Source of the DNA: Gordionus sp. m RMFG-2023
Taxonomy: Eukaryota > Nematomorpha > Gordioida > Chordodea > Parachordodidae
Reading direction: 5' to 3'
NCBI RefSeq assembly: GCF_954871325.1
Contig: NC_088775.1
Coordinates: 4,699,475 to 4,763,474 of the forward strand
Length of the DNA: 64,000 nt
Positions 61,200 to 64,000 of this stretch are shown piece after piece (positions within the stretch are counted from its first letter, which is position 1; each line of letters opens with the position of its first letter). Position numbers and translations under genes: made by a program. The notes beneath the pieces were generated by a model that did no database searches, was not told where the DNA came from, and saw nothing but the letters and a program-made list of their open reading frames with translations.

Positions 61200-61412
61200 T
61201 TAAAAAATCCCAATATGGGTCAATTTAAAAAATGGCCCAATTAAGGTTTTAGTCAAAATAATATTATGTAAGCCTGGAAATTTTGCCCACCGATGGAAAG
61301 GTTTGGATCTCTATTTGCCAAATCTTGAGGCATATATGATATTATTCTGGGTAAAATCTTAATTGAACTATTTTTATAATTTGGCCCAAATTGGGCATCT
61401 TAACAACACATG
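61200..61412 (+). mobile_element. old, diverged family A MITE
   Basis: Retains the family core order (TAAGCCTGGAAATTTTGCCC, then AATCTTGAGGCATATATGAT) and ends GGCATCTTAACAACACA. Much more diverged than the copies at 19226, 33167 and 62697. Confidence 0.6.
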
Positions 61413-61558
61413 TTTTAATTTCCCAGCCTTCAGCCCAGTCCAAAAGGTAATTAATGCATAGACTACAAAATCTTATCACGGATTTATTTTTCAAATCTTT
61501 ATAAAAGAATAATAAAAAATAATATGACCACTTCATAAATATTTCAATTACTGATATC

Positions 61559-61672
61559 TAGGGGTGTACCGATATTTTTTATCGGATCGGATCTGGCCGA
61601 TATTTCACCTATTATAAAATATCGGTTATCGGCCAATATTATAAAATTTGCCGATCCGATTCAATATAAAAT
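61559..61672 (+). mobile_element. fragment with hAT-like end
   Basis: CTAGGGGTGTACCGATATTT followed by repeated ATCGGxCGGAT-type sequence; TAGGGGTGTACCGAT is a common hAT MITE terminus. The partner end was not found. Confidence 0.4.
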
Positions 61673-62696
61673 GGCGTCCTTAACAAAAATAAAATTTAAA
61701 AAAAGTTATATCTAAAATCATTTATTTTTATAAATAAAATCGAAATCCATATTTTTTTAATAATAATAATTAATTAATAAACATTCTGCCATATTGTTAT
61801 TTTTTTGTTCATTATAGAGGTTTGGGTCACCCTTGAGTCTATTAATTTAATTGATTATAAAAAAATCTTATATATGTAAAATGGGCAAATTTTATTTAAA
61901 AGATATGATTAGTGTTTTATTTTGAGAAGTATGCTAAACTAATGATAAAGGATAAATAGGTTTCTATTAATCTCATTTGTTTTAGCTTTAAGTTTCATTC
62001 ATAACAATACCTCTTATATATTAATACTATAAATTCTACTCCACTTACCATTTTCATAACATTAAATCTTAAATCATTTATTAAAATCAAAACATAATAA
62101 AACCTTAAAATGACTTTTGCAAATATATTAAATCTTATAATATATTATAATTATATATCAAATAATGAAATAATGCGTAGAATTATATTTTTGATATATA
62201 TAATAATAAAAAACATTGATACTATACATTCACATATAATCCCAATAAATAATCACACAAATAAAGAAAATATAATCTTTTATCAATATTAAATGTAAAA
62301 CAAATTCACCAATAATGCAAAATTTCATCAATATTAAATGTATAACAATTTCATCATTCAAAAAAGGTAGAGTAGGCATGATTGACTGAATAACACACAT
62401 TATGAACTAGACAAAAAAATTATTTATTAGAAATTTTAGGTATGATCTACTTCTATAAAAATAATTCATATATCACTTTGGATCTTTTTAATCTTAAAAG
62501 GTATAATTAGTTATTGCTAGACACAGTTATTACTAAAAAAAGTATATTTAAAGGAACCCTAATTATTTCCAATACAAATTTAGCAATAAGCTTAAGATAT
62601 ACGAGTATATAAATTTTAAGCTTAAGTAAAATTTAAACGAATAGTTAACTGGCACCAATATCTAATTTATAACTTTAAAATAGTAAAGGCGGTTAC

Positions 62697-62895
62697 TAGT
62701 GTTGTTAGACGGCTACTTTTGGGTCGATTTTTAAAAACGGCTAACTCAATTATTTCATTCATAAAAATATTACGCAAGCCTGAAGATTTTTTCATAGAAA
62801 GAACAAAAGTCCAGACATATATGATCGAAATCTCGAGGCCAGAAGAGTTAGCCCTTTTAAAAAATCGGTTCAAACTGAGCCATTTAACAGCACTA
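62697..62895 (+). mobile_element. hAT-type MITE (family A)
   Basis: TAGTGTTGTTAGACGGCTAC ... GAGCCATTTAACAGCACTA, 199 bases. Flanks GGCGGTTAC and GGCGGTAC form a target duplication with one extra base. Confidence 0.88.
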
Positions 62896-62903
62896 GGCGG
62901 TAC

Positions 62904-64000
62904 GATACAATATTTAGATTGCTTTCAGAGTTATATTTTTTTTCCAAAGTTAAACAGAATTATCATTTTCTTTTTAAACCATGTAAGATATAATTATTCT
63001 ACCCTCTAGTCAAAGTTTTAAAATCGATTCTAGCTTTGTCAAAGTACATGGATCCACCTTTTCTTAACAATGATATCACTATGGTTGTAATATTTTTAAA
63101 AACTTAAATTTTTACAAGGTTTCCCATAAAGAAAAACGTTATTTTTTTTTAAAAAAAATAAAGTTTTTGTTGTCAGTTTAAATAATTAAGATTTTTGGTT
63201 ATTATTTAATTTTCTTATTTTTTTTTGCGGAGATAAATTTTTTTAAAATTAATTTTCATCTTTTCGCATTAATTTTCAATTATTAACTTAGCTATTAATA
63301 TTAGATTCAATATTTGACCTTATCTAGTTTTATATTAAGGACTAGTTATTTGACATCAGTTTTAAATAGAAAATAAGGGCGATTTTTGAACTCTTAAACA
63401 CAATTGTCTCCGTTAATATTGTTGTTAAATACTCTAAGATATTGTTCGATATATAATGTGAACTTATAAAAACAGCATATAACACTGACAATTGAATTTT
63501 TTTAGCTCATTTGGCTTGGAATGACTCGTCTGTTCCCTGAAAAATTACATTATTAAATCTGACTCGTCTGTTCCGTGAAAAATTACATTATTAAATCATA
63601 ATCATTAACTTTATTTAAAAAATAGGAAAATAATGATATTTTTAAATGTATCTATAGAAATGAAGCATCTTCTGGTATGATGTAATAGGCAATGTCCTAC
63701 TCTTGGACAAATTATTTTTAAATATTTATTTTCTATGAAATCTTAGGGAAGATAGAGAGGAGGAATATAGGGGATTTAAATATATATATATGTAAACTTA
63801 TAAATTTTCCAAAGGGAATCCTTTTCCACGTGATTATCAGCTACTCGTGTGTCTGTCATGGTTATAATATACATAAGAATGAGCTTCCAAAATTTATTTT
63901 AACTAAAATATCATTTTTTTCGCTTAAACTTTCAATGTTTTTATAATGTCTTTTTTTTTTACTTTTGCCAGACAACGTCATTTTATGATTGGTTGTTACA
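62904..64000. other. AT-rich, nothing recognised
   Basis: Only a 38-base tandem pair (63522-63597, GACTCGTCTGTTCC unit) and a T-run/A-run palindrome near 63142. Confidence 0.5.

Overview
This is a nuclear segment of an AT-rich animal genome. The main evidence is a spliced gene on the minus strand (41353 down to 21974, 20 inferred exons) for a CLIP-170-type microtubule plus-end linker: two tandem CAP-Gly domains, Ser-rich linkers, a long coiled coil and a C-terminal CCHC zinc knuckle. Tandem CAP-Gly domains followed by a knuckle are an animal arrangement. The phylum cannot be fixed from the sequence. Exon coordinates are hand-derived from splice sites. Phases agree at every junction except the last one (exon 19 to 20).

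Layout. 1-9349: left arm of a large inverted duplication. It carries a plus-strand partial copy of the CLIP gene; exons 13-19 are intact, but exon 12 is decayed and repeated in reverse, and the terminal exon is flipped and degenerate. 9350-20473: about 11 kb spacer made of MITEs, a hAT transposase remnant, minisatellites and unassigned decayed sequence. 20474-28382: right arm, holding exons 12-20 of the full gene. 28383-41353: exons 1-11; the 4.5 kb first intron contains a less AT-rich block (37735-39046) that looks like scrambled mitochondrial-type rRNA pieces, one of them duplicated in tandem. 41354-48312: upstream region with MITEs and two-copy tandem repeats. 48313-50738: non-autonomous hAT element with a perfect 8-bp target duplication and an internal 25-bp minisatellite. 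51165-59220: a satellite-like repeat interrupted by a hAT MITE and by a 5.6 kb hAT transposon (53417-59026) with terminal inverted repeats, a perfect target duplication and a multi-exon transposase with few lesions. 59027-64000: AT-rich sequence with further MITE copies.

The strongest observations are the CLIP inverted duplication with exon flips at both ends of the copy, a non-GT donor and phase conflict at the last intron of the longer gene, an rRNA-like insert inside its first intron, and several independent hAT families, seven of whose insertions have 8-bp target duplications readable here. I see no prokaryotic feature, CRISPR array or tRNA gene I can support.
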